Part shown: piece by piece, positions 31,587 through 43,304 of the stretch
How the letters are laid out: every line of letters begins with the position of its first letter
How positions within the stretch are numbered: position 1 is the stretch's first letter
Notes under the pieces: model-generated
What the model saw: only the letters and a program-made list of their open reading frames with translations
The model's database searches: none
Told to the model about the DNA's origin: nothing
Made by a program: the position numbers and the translations under genes
Origin: Fusarium oxysporum f. sp. lycopersici 4287
Lineage: Eukaryota > Ascomycota > Sordariomycetes > Hypocreales > Nectriaceae
Assembly: GCF_000149955.1 (NCBI RefSeq)
Contig: NC_030991.1
Coordinates: 3,144,114-3,208,113 of the forward strand
Length of the DNA: 64,000 nucleotides
Direction: 5' to 3'

Positions 31587-34500
31587 CAGACCTGCGTATA
31601 TCGATATCCACCGAAATTCTGGCCCTTATATCGATATCCAGATAAGTGGGAGAAATTATCTGGATATCGATATATCCAGGTAGATATCCATACAGCCACA
31701 TAGCCGCTTTAGCAAGGTTGATATCCAGATAAACCACATATAATTCTTGTAGGCTAGAAGAAAGAACAAGAAAGTACCCTAATCTAGAAAGTCCTCTGCC
31801 TCTGTTTCAACGCTAAATTCAACAGCAACGCTGGAAATAACGCCCCTGCCACCGTGAGACTTGGGTACAATGATACCCTCGCGCATCCAGTTGCCCACAC
31901 ACTCAACCTTCGCCAGGTTCTCGCAGGTCATGCTCTCTCTATCCCATGATAGCGTACGCCGCGCCGATGAGAAGTGAGACTCAACATCAGATGATTCAGG
32001 AGGGATTGAGAGGATATCAATTGCCATGCGGGATAACCGCGGATATGCTTTCCTTTGATCTCGATGTAGCCACCACTGGAGAGGAGAGCCAGTTATTCGG
32101 GTCGGTGGTGCATCAATAAAGGTTTCGAAGTCATCGGCGTCGTCTAAGATAGGACCAGTAACAGCAATATCGCTCAACAACTCATCCAGCTCGTTGTGCT
32201 GCCTCCCAGAGGAAGAGGACACATCTAGAGGCACCCGCAAGGATTCTGGGATTGGCGCGGCATTATATTCATCTAGCCAAATTTGCTGGGCAGCAGCAAT
32301 AGCAGGCGCGTGCCAGGATTCTTCCCAATTCCGCTCAATGTATTTTTTTCGTTTCGAGGGATCGAGAAGGAGTGCGGCGGCATATACAGGTGTCTGGTCT
32401 GATAAGGTGTAGTACTTATTAAGTACAAACCAGCCCATATCGATGCAGTGTACCATGTGGGGATCATGGTTTTCCTTTGAACTATAAAGCTCCTAAATAA
32501 GACAATTAGTTAGCCGATCAATTAGATAAAAGAAAAAACATCGCCACCGACCTTATACTTCTCGTACTGTCGCAATAAAACATCCATTATCGAGAGTGAT
32601 TGGGAGAGTGTAGATCGCGCCCCTTTCGGCCAACAACGTAGCTGAGGCAAACGGCTGTAGGAAACGATGCGTCCGTTCAATAAACTCCCACTCTGAAGCT
32701 AGTAGGATATCGTCTTGAAGCTCTCTATCATGGTCAATTAGGAACTGTTTTACACGGGATTGATAACGCAGAAAATTATCCAACAATCGATACCATGAAT
32801 TCCAGCGTGTGGGATTATCTATACCTAGTCGGAGCTTTATTTCATCGTCCCATATAGCCGTATGAAGCGTAGATTTACGTATCCAGACCGCGATGTTGTG
32901 TACTTTCCGTAGGGGCACGATATGCTGCCATTCCAGTGGAGGTCTCCAGTAATGCGATTGCCTCTTCGCGAAGCTCTTCTTCTCTGATGGGCTTCATCTG
33001 TTCTTGTTGTCTGTCCGGCGTCGTGCAAGGTGTCGTAGAACTGTGCAAACAACTGATCGTTTGAGGTATCATCGATGGCATCAAGAGCGGCGATTAGTGC
33101 CTCTTTCGAAGACGCGAGAAGAAATGCTTGGAGGGATAGGTTAATAATGTGGGCGACGCAGCGGATACGGCGCTTAGAGGGATCAAACGTCAACTAGCAA
33201 CCGATTAATCCTAATCCAGAGATAAGGGAAGGGCTATCGTACCCCATAGTCGTCTCGTAACCGCCGTGAGAGATAAGACAAGCAGGTATCATTTGAAGTG
33301 GCATTATCCCCTACATGGTAGCCCACTTTAGAAGCAATGCCGTACTTTGCCAGTGTATCGATAATTAAAGATGCCTGGGTTTCACCACTATGGCTATAGC
33401 GACATTCCGGCATCGCTAGCAGTGCCCTTTGTGGCCGATAATCCTGATCAACCCATCGCGCAGAGATGGCGAGTATCCCATGGCGATGGGGCGATGTCCA
33501 GAGATCAGAGAGGATATGGATCTTTGAGATGGAAGCTTCAAGAGTTGCCATGAGCTGAGAAGAATATAACTCATATGTGGCATCAATTAGTCGCATTAGA
33601 GCACTTCGGTTGGTCACTAAAAGGTCCTCTATAGCAGGATTAGCTGCTAGCATAATCTCTTGCATCTCATCCCAGTTAATTGCTGAGAAGGCAAGCCGGC
33701 GGCGTGTGATTAGGCTGATTATTGCATCTAAATACCGATCGCGGTTGAACATACGGCGGAGAGAGACATCCGAGTAACGAGAGGGAAAGAAAGCATCAAT
33801 CCGAGGGCGTGTGGCTTCCCTTTCATCATCTAGGACATCAGAACTGCCCCCAATGAGCGTGCGATCGAGGGAAGAGATAATATCGGCATGGCACCGCCGG
33901 GCGTGATGCCATGCGTTGTCCCGCTTCCGATTCGCCCAGGGCTTATCGGCAGGGCAATGGAGGCATCGATACATCACCATACCCCTGGATTTGCGCTTAC
34001 GTGACCCGCCGGTGGTGTTCTGGGTGTCCTCATCAGGATACGTTGCTTTGAAGAAGAGAGAAAAGTCCAGAGACGTCCCAGTAATGGGCTGGTCCGAAAT
34101 CGAGGGCGTAGAGGCGGCGGTGGTCTGAGATGATGCCATGGTCGATAAATCACCTGGATAAGCTAATTATGCTAGAATACCTAGGGCCGTTTGAACGAGT
34201 ACTGAGATGGTGGTGCTGATGTTGAAATTGAGAGAAGTTGTCAGACAATTGGCTCCACAGGGATCATTGATGGCACCCGTCAATTGATGAGAGTTATCTA
34301 AAGAACAAAAGAAATCGAACAGCCATGTGTTCGGGAACAGCTATTTGAGCCCATGTTAGGATTATGCGACAGGCCAGATGTGAAACCGGATACGCGACCC
34401 CAAGGTACGCCCCGTGTTTCATATCCAGTCGCACGAACCTAGTGGTGATATGCGACAGAAGCCTTTTCATCATCTAATCGATTGATAAGATCTTTTCAGC

Positions 34501-34646
34501 TAATCAGAGAGCGGTATTTAGGTGGATATCAATCTCGATATCAATTTAAGAGGCAGAGAGTTATATCGATATCGATATATATCAATATCGATATATCCAG
34601 ATAGCACAGTTGATATCGATATATCATATCCAAATACGCAGGTCTG
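31587..34646 (-). mobile_element. hAT transposon 5 inside the Helitron, 8-bp TSD
   Basis: The termini are inverted CAGACCTGCGTAT (31587 and 34646). The target duplication CTAGCCGC is perfect (31579-31586 and 34647-34654). Both subterminal regions are packed with TATCGATATC/GATATCC motifs. Removing the element and one duplication rejoins the Helitron frame as DWLAATEPERMALSRR. Confidence 0.95.
31779..34139 (-). pseudogene. hAT-5 transposase, at least two frameshifts
   Basis: The minus-strand start ATG is at 34139. Exon 1 (34139-33243) carries a BED-type finger (YRCLHCPADKPW..HHARRCH) and KIHILSDLWTSPHRHGILAI. A 49-nt GT-AG intron (33242-33194) joins it to LTFDPSKRRIRCVAHIINLS. The frame shifts near 32950-33010 and again near 32620 (GAAAGGGGCGCG). 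It then continues MDVLLRQYEKYK, a GT-AG intron, ELYSSKENHDPH. It ends with the dimerisation block YPRLSRMAIDILSIPPESSD at 31779. I could not join all parts by splicing alone, so I call it a pseudogene. Confidence 0.75.
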
Positions 34647-37600
34647 CTAGCCGCCACCGAGCCGGAGAGGATGGCTCTATCGCGCCGCCTATTGCGGCAG
34701 AACCCTCACATTGCTGCTTTCCACTTCTACCGCCGATACACCCTCTTTCGGGATATCGTGCTAAGTAAGAAGTTCAGCATCACAGATTACTGGGATCGGT
34801 ACGAATGGCAAGGCCGTGGTAGCCCACACAACCACGGCCTGTACTGGATGGATAATTGTCCAGGGGCCGACATGGAGGACGAAGCGGCTCGTGATGTATT
34901 TGCACGCACATGGGGATTCCACGTCACTGCCATTAACCCTGAGCCGAGTAGGACTATGCCTCAGGGTGAGGGTAATCCCCTGAGCGTGGATCCCCTGAGC
35001 ATAGAGATGACATTCCTGCGGCTCTCACAAATCGTCAACCGCTGCCAGCGCCACAAGTGCAATACCACGTACTGCTTGCGCGTGAGGAAGAGAACCGGTG
35101 ATCTGGCGAGGGACATGGAAGGTGCCGCTGCGGATATCGAGGCGGCAAACGTTGCCAATCCAGAGAGGGAGTGTCGTTTTGACTTCCCTCGTGCCTTGCG
35201 GGAGCTGGCCGCAGTGATCAGGAAGGAAGGCAGGTCGTACTATGTCTTTGAGGCGGCCCGGAATGACAGCCTCATGAATAACTTCAATCCTGCGATTATC
35301 CTAGGGCTGGCTAGCCAATATCGACATATCTCCTTGCACCAGCTTACAGGCGGTTATTACGTACGCTGCGAAGTATTGCAGTAAATCTGAGAAGAAGACC
35401 GAGTCTTTCGCCAGGCTTGCAGACCAGGTCTTGCCTCACACATCGCACGTTCAGCCCCTGTTGTCCTTCTCCTCTCGCCTGATGAACAAGCTGATTGCCG
35501 AGAGAGATTACTCGGCGCAGGAGATTTCCCATCTGCTGCTTAACATTCCGCTGCAAGAAGGCACCCGTATGGTTGTCACCGTGGACTGCCGTCCGTTGGA
35601 GCGACAGGCACGTTCGTATCGTGTGGACGGAGATGTCAACGAGGCCATCGGCAGCTACAGGAAATATCTAGAGAGAAAGGACCAGCATGAGGATATAACC
35701 TATCTCGAATACCTGCAATCGTACAATCTCAACACGTGGAGGAGACTCGCTGCTCACGCGAAGAAGAGAGTCCTGTCTTACTTCCCTCGATACAAGTCTA
35801 TGGAGGCCTCTTCCCAGTTTAACGACTTCTGCCGTGTTAAATTGATGATGGTTCATCCACATCGCTCTCCAGAAGAGTTGCTCGTTGTGGGCGGGCAGCG
35901 GTTCGATTCCTTCACGGCTGCGTACATGCACTGCAGACAGCACCATGATACCCATGCGGACGATCATTATGGGGAACCAGATACAGATGAATTGACGGCA
36001 GAGGAGGATGAATTTGAGCTTGAGATCCATGAGGAGCCCATCGCGGAGGAGGACTGGCATGAACTCGCCCGCATGCTACCTGACCGCCCACTGGAGGAAG
36101 AGGACATCGACATCCTCGGCCGCCGAGACATTGACATCAATTACGATTGGACCCCTCGTGTTGGGCGGTATGCCGATGATGGCATTCTCAACAGCGACTA
36201 CTGGAAGCAACGCAAAGCGGAAAACACCCTTGACCTTGATGTGGATGATCAGCCCTTGGAGGCTCGCGATTCCCTAAATCCAGAGCAGCGCATAGTATAC
36301 GATACGGTGATGGGCCACTTCCTGACCCAGGATCCCTCTCAGTTGCTACTCCATGTGGATGGCGGAGGCGGCACTGGCAAGTCATACCTCATTAACCTGC
36401 TCTCCGCGCACCTCCAATCCGCGACAGGGGGGGGGGGACACCTGTTTGGCGTGCTGCGCCAACGGGCGTCGCAGGAAACCAGATATCGGGCACTACCTTG
36501 CACTCCCTGTTACACCTCCCAATCAATAAGGACTTCAAGCCTCTATCTCCCGTTGATAAGACCCAGCTCCAGAAGAAGCTGAAGGATATCAAGTACCTCA
36601 TCATCGATGAGAAGAGCATGCTAGGACTGCGTCAGCTATCGTGGATCGATGACCGTCTCCGCGAGGCGTTCCCGAACAGGAATGAGGAGTTCTTTGGCGG
36701 CCTGAACATCCTCTTGGTTGGTGACTTCTTCCAGCTTCCCCCTGTGCTACAGAAGCCGCTTTGTTACGACAAAGAGGTGCAGGGAGTAGAGATCAAGGGC
36801 AGGAACGCATATAGGCGCTTCGATAAATCAGTATTCTTGAAGGTTGTTCAGAGGCAGCGCGGCGACGACCAGGAGGCGTTTCGCACAGCTCTCGGGGAAC
36901 TGCGGCTGCTCCAACTATCTATGGAGTCTTGGAAGCTCCTGTCCACCCGCGTGCAGGCAAAACTAGACGATCGAGAGGTCGCGAGGTTTTCCAGCGCCCT
37001 GCGAGTATACGCTACCAAAGATAGGGTGAACGAGTATAACCACTATCACCTCGACCGCCTCGGCCGGCCAGTCGTCCAGGTCAAAGCTAAGAACGTCGGC
37101 CCTGGTGCGGCTGCTGCCCCTGATGACAAGGCGGGCAACCTTGCGAAGCAGATCCCTATATGCATTGGCGCTCGTCTGATGCTGACGTCTAACCTTTGGC
37201 AGCCCGTTGGCCTCTGCAACGGCGCTCGCGGTACGGTTTACGACATCGGCTGGGCACCCGGGGCTGACCCCATCCAAGATCCTCCTTGTGTTATCATGAT
37301 GGAGTTTGACAAGTACAACGGACCGGTGTTCCTGACCACCCCCGATGGCAAAAAGATTGTCCCAATTCTCCCAGTTGAGAGAGACTTTCTCATCGGAGCC
37401 ACTCTCTGCGCTCGCACGCAGTTTCCCCTGATCGTATGCTACGCTATTACCGTGCACAAGTCACAAAGCATCACAGAAGATATGATCGTGACGGATCTCT
37501 CCTGCCGGGACTTTCAGACCGGTTTAAGCTACGTGGCTGTCTCTCGTGTAAAAACGCTTGAGGGTTTGATGTTAGATGCGCCATTTGATCGTAATCACCT

Positions 37601-37782
37601 GGTCTACGGGTCTCCCCCGGATGGCATGAAGATGAAGATGAGGGATCAGGAGCTTAGGAAACGACAGGTTCTTACACGGAGTCCTTACATGATATATAAT
37701 ACCAAGAATGGCCATGGCACTGGATCAGTACGTAGTAGTAGTAATAGCTTCCCGGCCCGCGGACACACGGCCTTCGGCTGAG

Positions 37783-37830
37783 GCTACCCCATGCGCCCCA
37801 TCGCCGCTCCAATGTGCATGGGGTGGCGTA
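37783..37830 (+). repeat. Hairpin at the probable Helitron 3' end
   Basis: CCCCATGC (37787-37794) pairs with GCATGGGG (37816-37823), extended by CTA/TAG-type pairs, with a loop of 21 nt. It lies directly after the helicase stop codon. Helitrons end with a hairpin near a short terminal motif. The LINE tail sequence starts immediately beyond it. Confidence 0.5.
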
Positions 37831-37849
37831 GTATTTTATTAGTAGTCAT

Positions 37850-38530
37850 TTGTTTTCTCCTTCTCCAACTCCTTCCTGGCTCAATCTTCCTGTCGCCATC
37901 GCAAATTTGACTGTCGCTCGCACCGCCTCCAGGTTAGGTCTCCACTTTGCTCCGTCTGACGCCGACTTTCCACCTAGAAAGAAGGAAAGGTTGCCCATCA
38001 TGTTTTGTCCTACTCAACGCATGGCTTCACGCTCTGCTTCCCATCTTGTGCATCGGAACAGAAAATGCTCCATTGTCTCTGGTCCACATCCACATTCACA
38101 CATGTCCGACTCTGCGGCCCCGATCTTGTTGAGGTAGCTGTTGATCTTCGCCATTCCCGTGCGGAGCTGCGAGAGCACTCCGGCTTCTCGTCTCTTGCAA
38201 ATGTCGTATAGTGCTTGCGTATGTTTGCCTGGTAGGGCCCGATCTATCCGTTTGGAGTAGTTGCCTACATTGTTGGGTAGTTTCCGTTGCTGATGCAGCT
38301 GCGACACTGCCAGCCTGAGCCGCGTGGAGCGGGGTAGCGATTGCGGCGTGCATCCCGCTCTGGTAGCCTTCTTGGCTTGTCTCTTTGCTTCACGACTCAT
38401 GCTGAGGTCATCGTCTCTGGATGGTACCCAGATCATCTTGACTCTATTGTTTCCCTTTCTCAGTCGCTCGATGTGCTCGTAGATCTGACGGATGGAGGTC
38501 TGGCCTGATTGCTGTTGCGGTCGGGCAAGC
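37850..38530 (-). pseudogene. Tad-like LINE, C-terminal RNase H and zinc-knuckle fragment
   Basis: The minus strand 38530-38014 reads SGQTSIRQIYEHIERLRKGN..VKMIWVPSRDD, the end of an RNase H domain. It is followed by the C-terminal finger CECGCGPETMEHFLFRCTRW typical of Tad1-like ORF2 proteins. A frameshift near 38015 separates the last about 55 codons. The reverse transcriptase and endonuclease parts are missing. Confidence 0.7.
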
Positions 38531-38734
38531 TAAAATCTTATCGCAACGTGAGAGCCGTGGGGCCCGCACGCTGACAAAGGCTTTGCCTCAAATGATTTCC
38601 AGCCAGGTAACCCCTCGCAACGCGATGGAGCTCCACTTTAATTAGGCCGAGCTTCAAAACACAAAACATACGTTTGCGATGCAAATATCCACCCTTCGAA
38701 ATTGATCCTCACCACGACACCAATCCCACATATC

Positions 38735-41224
38735 ATGGATGGATCATTGAGTGTAGAAGAGTTGACAAGACTCCTACGAGATGCTGAGCAGCGCGCGAAG
38801 GAGGAGCGACAACGCGCCGAGGAAGCGGAGAGAGAACGACAGGAGGAGCGGCAACGCGCCGAAAGAGAACAGCAACGCGCCGAGAAGGAACAGCAACGCG
38901 CCGAGAGGGAACAGCAACGCGCCGAGGAAGCGGAGAGAGAACGACAGGAGGAGCGGCAACGCGCCGAGAGAGATCAGCAACGCGCCGAAGCGTCAGAGGA
39001 ACAAACACGACTCACGACACTTGACGAATACACACTACTGTGGCTCCGATCCGTTTTCTCTCGCTTCGCCATCGAAACAGATCCAAAACTGACTTCGAGG
39101 GGCTCCATCACCAACCCGCGTGACAAGTGGTGTCCTAAGAACCTCAGGCCGTGGCCCGACTTCCTCAAAAAACAGAAGCTCACCTTCGGTACACTCTACG
39201 ATTTATTTCCTACCGAGAGCCGCGTTTTCGAGAACCGAAACTTCCTGGCCGGCTTGGGGAACAGGATCTCTCAACGACCGATAGCAGACGAGAAGACGCT
39301 CGAGTATTTCCTACATAATAGCGTGGAGGATCCGGTTAGAGCCATCATACAACAGCTCAAACAGGTGGAAGAGGTCAGCAGGGCTTTTCAGATCGGAGAT
39401 GGTGTCGTCTTTGAGAACCATCCCCATGCCCTCAGCGATGCGGCCGAAGAAGTCGTTGAGCGGGAGACCCCATCGACACCACCACCACCGCCGCCACCGC
39501 CACCGCCACCGCAGACGCCAGACCACCGAAGAGATCTCAAGCAGCTGCGGCCGGATCAAATCTGCGTTTATCGATCCGACAATACCCTGTCCTCCCGGCG
39601 CACCATGGTTTACGTTTCCGAGTATAAGCCGCCTCACAAGTTGACCGCCCCGCATCTTCGTCTCGGTCTCCGCGCGATGGACATCCACAAGGAAGTTGTG
39701 AACCGAAGGACGATTCCAACGTCTGTAGACCCTGACGCGCGTTTCCAGTACCACGCGGAGAAGCTGACGGCATCTGCCATCACGCAGACATATCATTACA
39801 TGATCGAAAGTGGCCTTGAATATGGTCTTCTTACCACTGGCGAGGCCATCGTGTTTCTCAAAGTTGACTGGGACGAACCTGAGACTCTGTACTATCACCT
39901 AGCAGAGCCTGGTCCGGAGGTGTCGGCACATCCGAACAACGTCCATATATGCACGGCTGTCGGTCAATATCTGGCGTTCACCCTTATGGCTCTCGGTTCG
40001 CCTGGAGAACGACGGGGGAATAGGCAGGAGGAACGTCTAAAAGCTATGAAGAACTTGAAGACGTGGGCTGAGGACTTCGAATCGACATTGCGTTCCATCC
40101 CGGAAAATGAACGGTCGACGTCTTCAGACTACTCACCTGGCCATGAACCTACCACCTACAAGGATGTCGATCGGTCGCCGGCCTTGCCCCGCAAAAGGAC
40201 ACGTCGAACTGCTGCGTGCCAGACTGGCGAGGGGTCGTCGAGGAAGGGCGACAGGCAGGAACCATCTGATGACGAGTCGGCGCCCAGGCCACCGGACACG
40301 CCTACGCCAACCGGACGAAACACAAGACAAGGAACTAGACGGAGCCACCGACTAGCGTTACTGGCGTTACGGCCGCGCGGAGGAGGCGGCGAGCAGGGTC
40401 GGCAGTACTGTACGCAGAAATGTCTTCTCGGCATGGTCAAGGGTGGTTTTCTCGACCCAAAGTGCCCGAACGTGGCACTTCACTGCAAGAGCAGTGCTCC
40501 TGCCCGCGCACGTCATCCTGTCGACCACAAGGAGTGGCTTCGCCTACTCTGGATCCAGCTGAAACAGTCGCTCGACGACGGGATCAGGCCATTGGGGGAG
40601 GGTGGTGCGCGGGGTGTGCTTTTCCAAGTGACCCTACTTGTGCATGGCTACACATTTGTCAGCAAGGGCACGGTGCGGGCTTTCATCAAAGATCTCGAGC
40701 ACGAGGCTGCTGTCTACGAGCGTCTCAAACCAATCCAGGGCGTCCACGTGCCTGTCTTCCTGGGTGCCATTGACCTTGGATCGATGAACAAGACTTACTA
40801 CTATGACCACCGGGTCTACGTGGTGCACATGACATTTTTGTCCTGGGGAGGCTGCAGCATCGACAGAGCACAGAACATGGGCGACATGAACAAGTCACTC
40901 GAAGACGAGGCCATTCGGTCCTTGAGAGCCATGCATCGGGAGGGCGTGATCCATAAAGATGTGCGACTTGCAAACATGTTATTCAACCCTGAGACCAACG
41001 GGGTTATGGTGATCGACTTTGAACGGGCTTTGCTCCTCAAGCCGCCTCGGCGTCCGTTGGCGCAGCTGGTGCCGAACAAGCGAGCGTGGAAGTCGGAGAC
41101 GATGGATGCCAAGAAGGTGACTGGTGATTCAAGCAAGCGAAGTCGGCCAAGTCAAGGCTTTTCAGAGGATATTTGGTTGGCAAAGACGGCGTTCTTAGAG
41201 TGGAATGCTGACCGATGGACATGA
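38735..41224 (+). CDS. Atypical protein-kinase-like protein with N-terminal coiled coil (829 aa)
   Basis: The single uninterrupted frame begins at ATG 38735. Residues about 20-95 are a charged coiled coil built from repeats of the type QQRAERE/ERQEERQRAE. A proline tract (P11) lies near residue 250. The centre contains VYVSEYKPPHKLTAPHLRLG. A Cys/His module YCTQKCLLG..CPNVALHC precedes a kinase fold with a Gly-rich loop (GEGGARGVLF), the catalytic loop VIHKDVRLANML (Asp742 in an HKD instead of HRD context) and IDFERA (Asp761) in place of DFG. Substrate and pathway are unknown. A decayed paralogue is at 56318-58480. It is intact, with no introns seen, amid transposons. Confidence 0.75.
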   Translation: MDGSLSVEELTRLLRDAEQRAKEERQRAEEAERERQEERQRAEREQQRAEKEQQRAEREQQRAEEAERERQEERQRAERDQQRAEASEEQTRLTTLDEYTLLWLRSVFSRFAIETDPKLTSRGSITNPRDKWCPKNLRPWPDFLKKQKLTFGTLYDLFPTESRVFENRNFLAGLGNRISQRPIADEKTLEYFLHNSVEDPVRAIIQQLKQVEEVSRAFQIGDGVVFENHPHALSDAAEEVVERETPSTPPPPPPPPPPPQTPDHRRDLKQLRPDQICVYRSDNTLSSRRTMVYVSEYKPPHKLTAPHLRLGLRAMDIHKEVVNRRTIPTSVDPDARFQYHAEKLTASAITQTYHYMIESGLEYGLLTTGEAIVFLKVDWDEPETLYYHLAEPGPEVSAHPNNVHICTAVGQYLAFTLMALGSPGERRGNRQEERLKAMKNLKTWAEDFESTLRSIPENERSTSSDYSPGHEPTTYKDVDRSPALPRKRTRRTAACQTGEGSSRKGDRQEPSDDESAPRPPDTPTPTGRNTRQGTRRSHRLALLALRPRGGGGEQGRQYCTQKCLLGMVKGGFLDPKCPNVALHCKSSAPARARHPVDHKEWLRLLWIQLKQSLDDGIRPLGEGGARGVLFQVTLLVHGYTFVSKGTVRAFIKDLEHEAAVYERLKPIQGVHVPVFLGAIDLGSMNKTYYYDHRVYVVHMTFLSWGGCSIDRAQNMGDMNKSLEDEAIRSLRAMHREGVIHKDVRLANMLFNPETNGVMVIDFERALLLKPPRRPLAQLVPNKRAWKSETMDAKKVTGDSSKRSRPSQGFSEDIWLAKTAFLEWNADRWT
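38790..39005 (+). repeat. In-frame tandem repeats encoding the coiled coil
   Basis: Units such as CAGCAACGCGCCGAG and GAGCGGCAACGCGCCGA recur about ten times in frame. The arrangement includes a larger duplication, since GAAGCGGAGAGAGAACGACA appears twice. Expansion or contraction by slippage would change the coiled-coil length without breaking the frame. Confidence 0.8.
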
Positions 41225-41312
41225 GTCGCGAGAGCGCCTTGCTAGCAAATCTACAGTCAATCACCCTACACTTCTATTTATAAATCGTCCTGTACCCTAA
41301 AACAACTCTCTC

Positions 41313-41834
41313 CTGTAAAACTTTTTCCTTGGCACCCGCTGTTAGCGCTCTGCTAGGGTAGAGAATTTTTGCAGGCTAAAATGGCAGCAAAAGCAGCTGT
41401 GGGGCTAACGGGACCCTAACAGCTGCCTGAAGAAAGGGATTCAGAGAGTTGACCTTTCTTCGCGACGAGTGTCTGCAACGACATTGAGCTTCGCGAGCTC
41501 TTGACATCGCCTTCGGGCGCTACTTCTCACGTGTTATTTGCGGCTTCTTCTTACCCCGACATTCCGGCTTCGCGAGCCTTCGACAATCCGGGCTCTGCGC
41601 CCTCGACTTCCCGTACGACCGACTTCTGCAGCCTCCGCTGCCCAGACGACATTCGCAGCATCTTGCTGCTTGACATTGAGGGTCATCGTGCCCTCACCGT
41701 CACTCTCACCTTCGCCCGCAGTTTAACGCTGCCTCGACCGACCTCTGCAGCTTTGGCTGCCCGAACAACACAAACAGCCTTCGGCTGCTCGACTTTCTGG
41801 GCCCTCTGGTGCCCTCGACCTTGACGCACGGACC
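41313..41834 (+). mobile_element. 5' fragment of the LINE-like family
   Basis: It starts TCTCCTGTAAAACTTTTTCC and shares GGCACCCGCTGTTAGCG.., GGGACCCTAACAG and GAGTTGACCTTTCTTCG with the element at 26.7-27.8 kb (inverse). It is cut at 41834 by a copia LTR, and its 3' part does not continue on the other side. Confidence 0.75.
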
Positions 41835-42039
41835 TGTTGAATGTTGGAGGGTTCACCCTCAACTTCAGGATTAAGGTTCAGGATTAAAGTTTGACCCCTA
41901 AACTTAGATCGTAGGACTTTCATCTAGGACTTTCTAGGACTCAAGTCCTAGAAGGAACCAGTCGAAGATATAAGGTCTCAATAGTCCTTCGATTGCGACA
42001 GAATCAAGAAATATACACGATTCACCTTAACATCTGACA
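41835..42039 (+). mobile_element. Solo copia LTR (205 bp) without target duplication
   Basis: It runs from TGTTGAATG to CATCTGACA and matches the LTRs at 12430-12631 and 49074-49279. The flanking 5-mers (GGACC left, GCTTC right) differ, and the LTR separates two unrelated truncated transposons. Confidence 0.9.
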
Positions 42040-43304
42040 GCTTCTTGTTGAATATTGCGAAGCATGCCAGTCAACAAGTCAGATCTGTGGATAGCTACCA
42101 CAAGATTGTGCAGTTTGCCTGCTGGCCCCTTCTTGCGCCAAATCAAATGTTCTGCTTCGGTAAGAGGCTCTGCCCCTGATATCCGCCGCTCAAAAGCGTC
42201 AGCATCGTGCCCAAATAGAATGGCTTTGGCGGAGAGGTTCAAGGTATGCCCAAAACAGCGCCCTCGCCTGCGGGCCCCAACGAAGCCGAGCTCTCCACCA
42301 ATAATCTCCATGGCGGTATCATTGTTTTTCGCGTTGTCAAGCGTGAAATAGCCAATCTTGTCTTGGATCTGATACGATTCAATTACGTCGAGGATTTCTG
42401 CGGCGATGTTAGGCCCAGTGTGCCTGGCGCTAACTTCGGGGAGCCCAAGCGTAATCTTGCAAGGCTTATTGTTTTCGTCCCTAAAGAAGCAACAGATACC
42501 ATATAGGGCGTATCGGTTTCCAGACCGCCAGCCGTCGAAGGAGATGTGGATAAGTCCAGGCGCCTTGCCCAAGACCTCTATCACCTTCTGCTTGTGTTGT
42601 TCGAATGCGGCGACGATCTTTTCTCGAACAGTTGTGTGGGTAATATTGGCTTTACGTGCCGAAACTGACGGGTTCAAGTAATCGAAGATAGCATGGAGTT
42701 CTGCCTCCTCGGCAATTGAAAAGGAGTGATTCTTGGCCACGATCCAATCGATCAGAAGCCTCCGGAAGTGTTCCTTGTCGAAGCGTTTAATGAAGTTATT
42801 CGCAATCGCTTGTTCTCGGGGGTCGTGTAGATCGAGCTTCATGGATTCAGCGAGAGTCCGCTGCCCCGGAGGCTTTCTGCCCTTAGAATTCGCCTTCTTT
42901 TCAGCAGTTCCTTGGGTCATTCCAGGCGGAGCGCGGATCCCGTGGTCGTTGAACAGATGATTGTACGCGTTATGAATACCATCAGCTTCGAAATGTCGTG
43001 GATGTGGATTATTCTTGCGAATGCACGCTCGGCATATCCATCTGCGGGCGTCTTCCTTTTGGATGTCATATCCAAATTGCCAGGCCCAGCAACGCGTCTC
43101 CCTGGCTCGCTCAGAGAACGCCCAGCCTGGGAAATGCCTCCAGAGCGTACGTTCGTACTGTTCATCGCTTGCGGAAGAGGTCCTCAGAGTCGAGACAGGG
43201 GTCGAGGTTGAACGGGTAGGATACGGCGTCGGGCAGGGTGTTAATTCGGTAGCGGACCCGAAGCCGCTGTCGGAAATGTTGATGCAGGAATCAGGCGAGG
43301 TCAT
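42040..43304 (-). pseudogene. hAT-6 transposase, N-terminal half
   Basis: From ATG 43304 the frame shows the same N-terminal domain as hAT-1 and hAT-3 (HFPGWAFSERARETRCWAWQ, WICRACIRKN finger). It also shows LIHISFDGWRSGNRYALYGI and GYFTLDNAKNNDTAM. It is truncated by the LTR at 42039, losing the dimerisation half. Some 370 residues between the ends remain open without any stop. Confidence 0.85.

Larger units (their letters stand above)
28975..37781 (+). pseudogene. Helitron Rep/helicase, broken by a stop, a hAT insertion and two frameshifts
   Basis: Start ATG 28975. Parts: a zinc-binding N-terminus (CARCGEERPESAF..KQCIDC), an AT-hook-like GRPRKSRR, a Cys-rich finger (CGRCRECW..CDGICARCYRK), the Helitron-like domain, the HUH motif in RGSPHNHGLYWM (about 34827), the catalytic-tyrosine block, and a Pif1-type helicase with Walker A GGGGTGKSYLI, GDFFQLPP and C-terminal YVAVSRVKTLEGL. 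Defects: an in-frame TAG (29767-29769, CAG>TAG type); hAT-5 at 31587-34646; an extra base at 35361-35366 inside the Y..KYCSK motif; and a shift at an 11-G run (36427-36437). Without these it would be about 1,900 aa. Confidence 0.85.
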
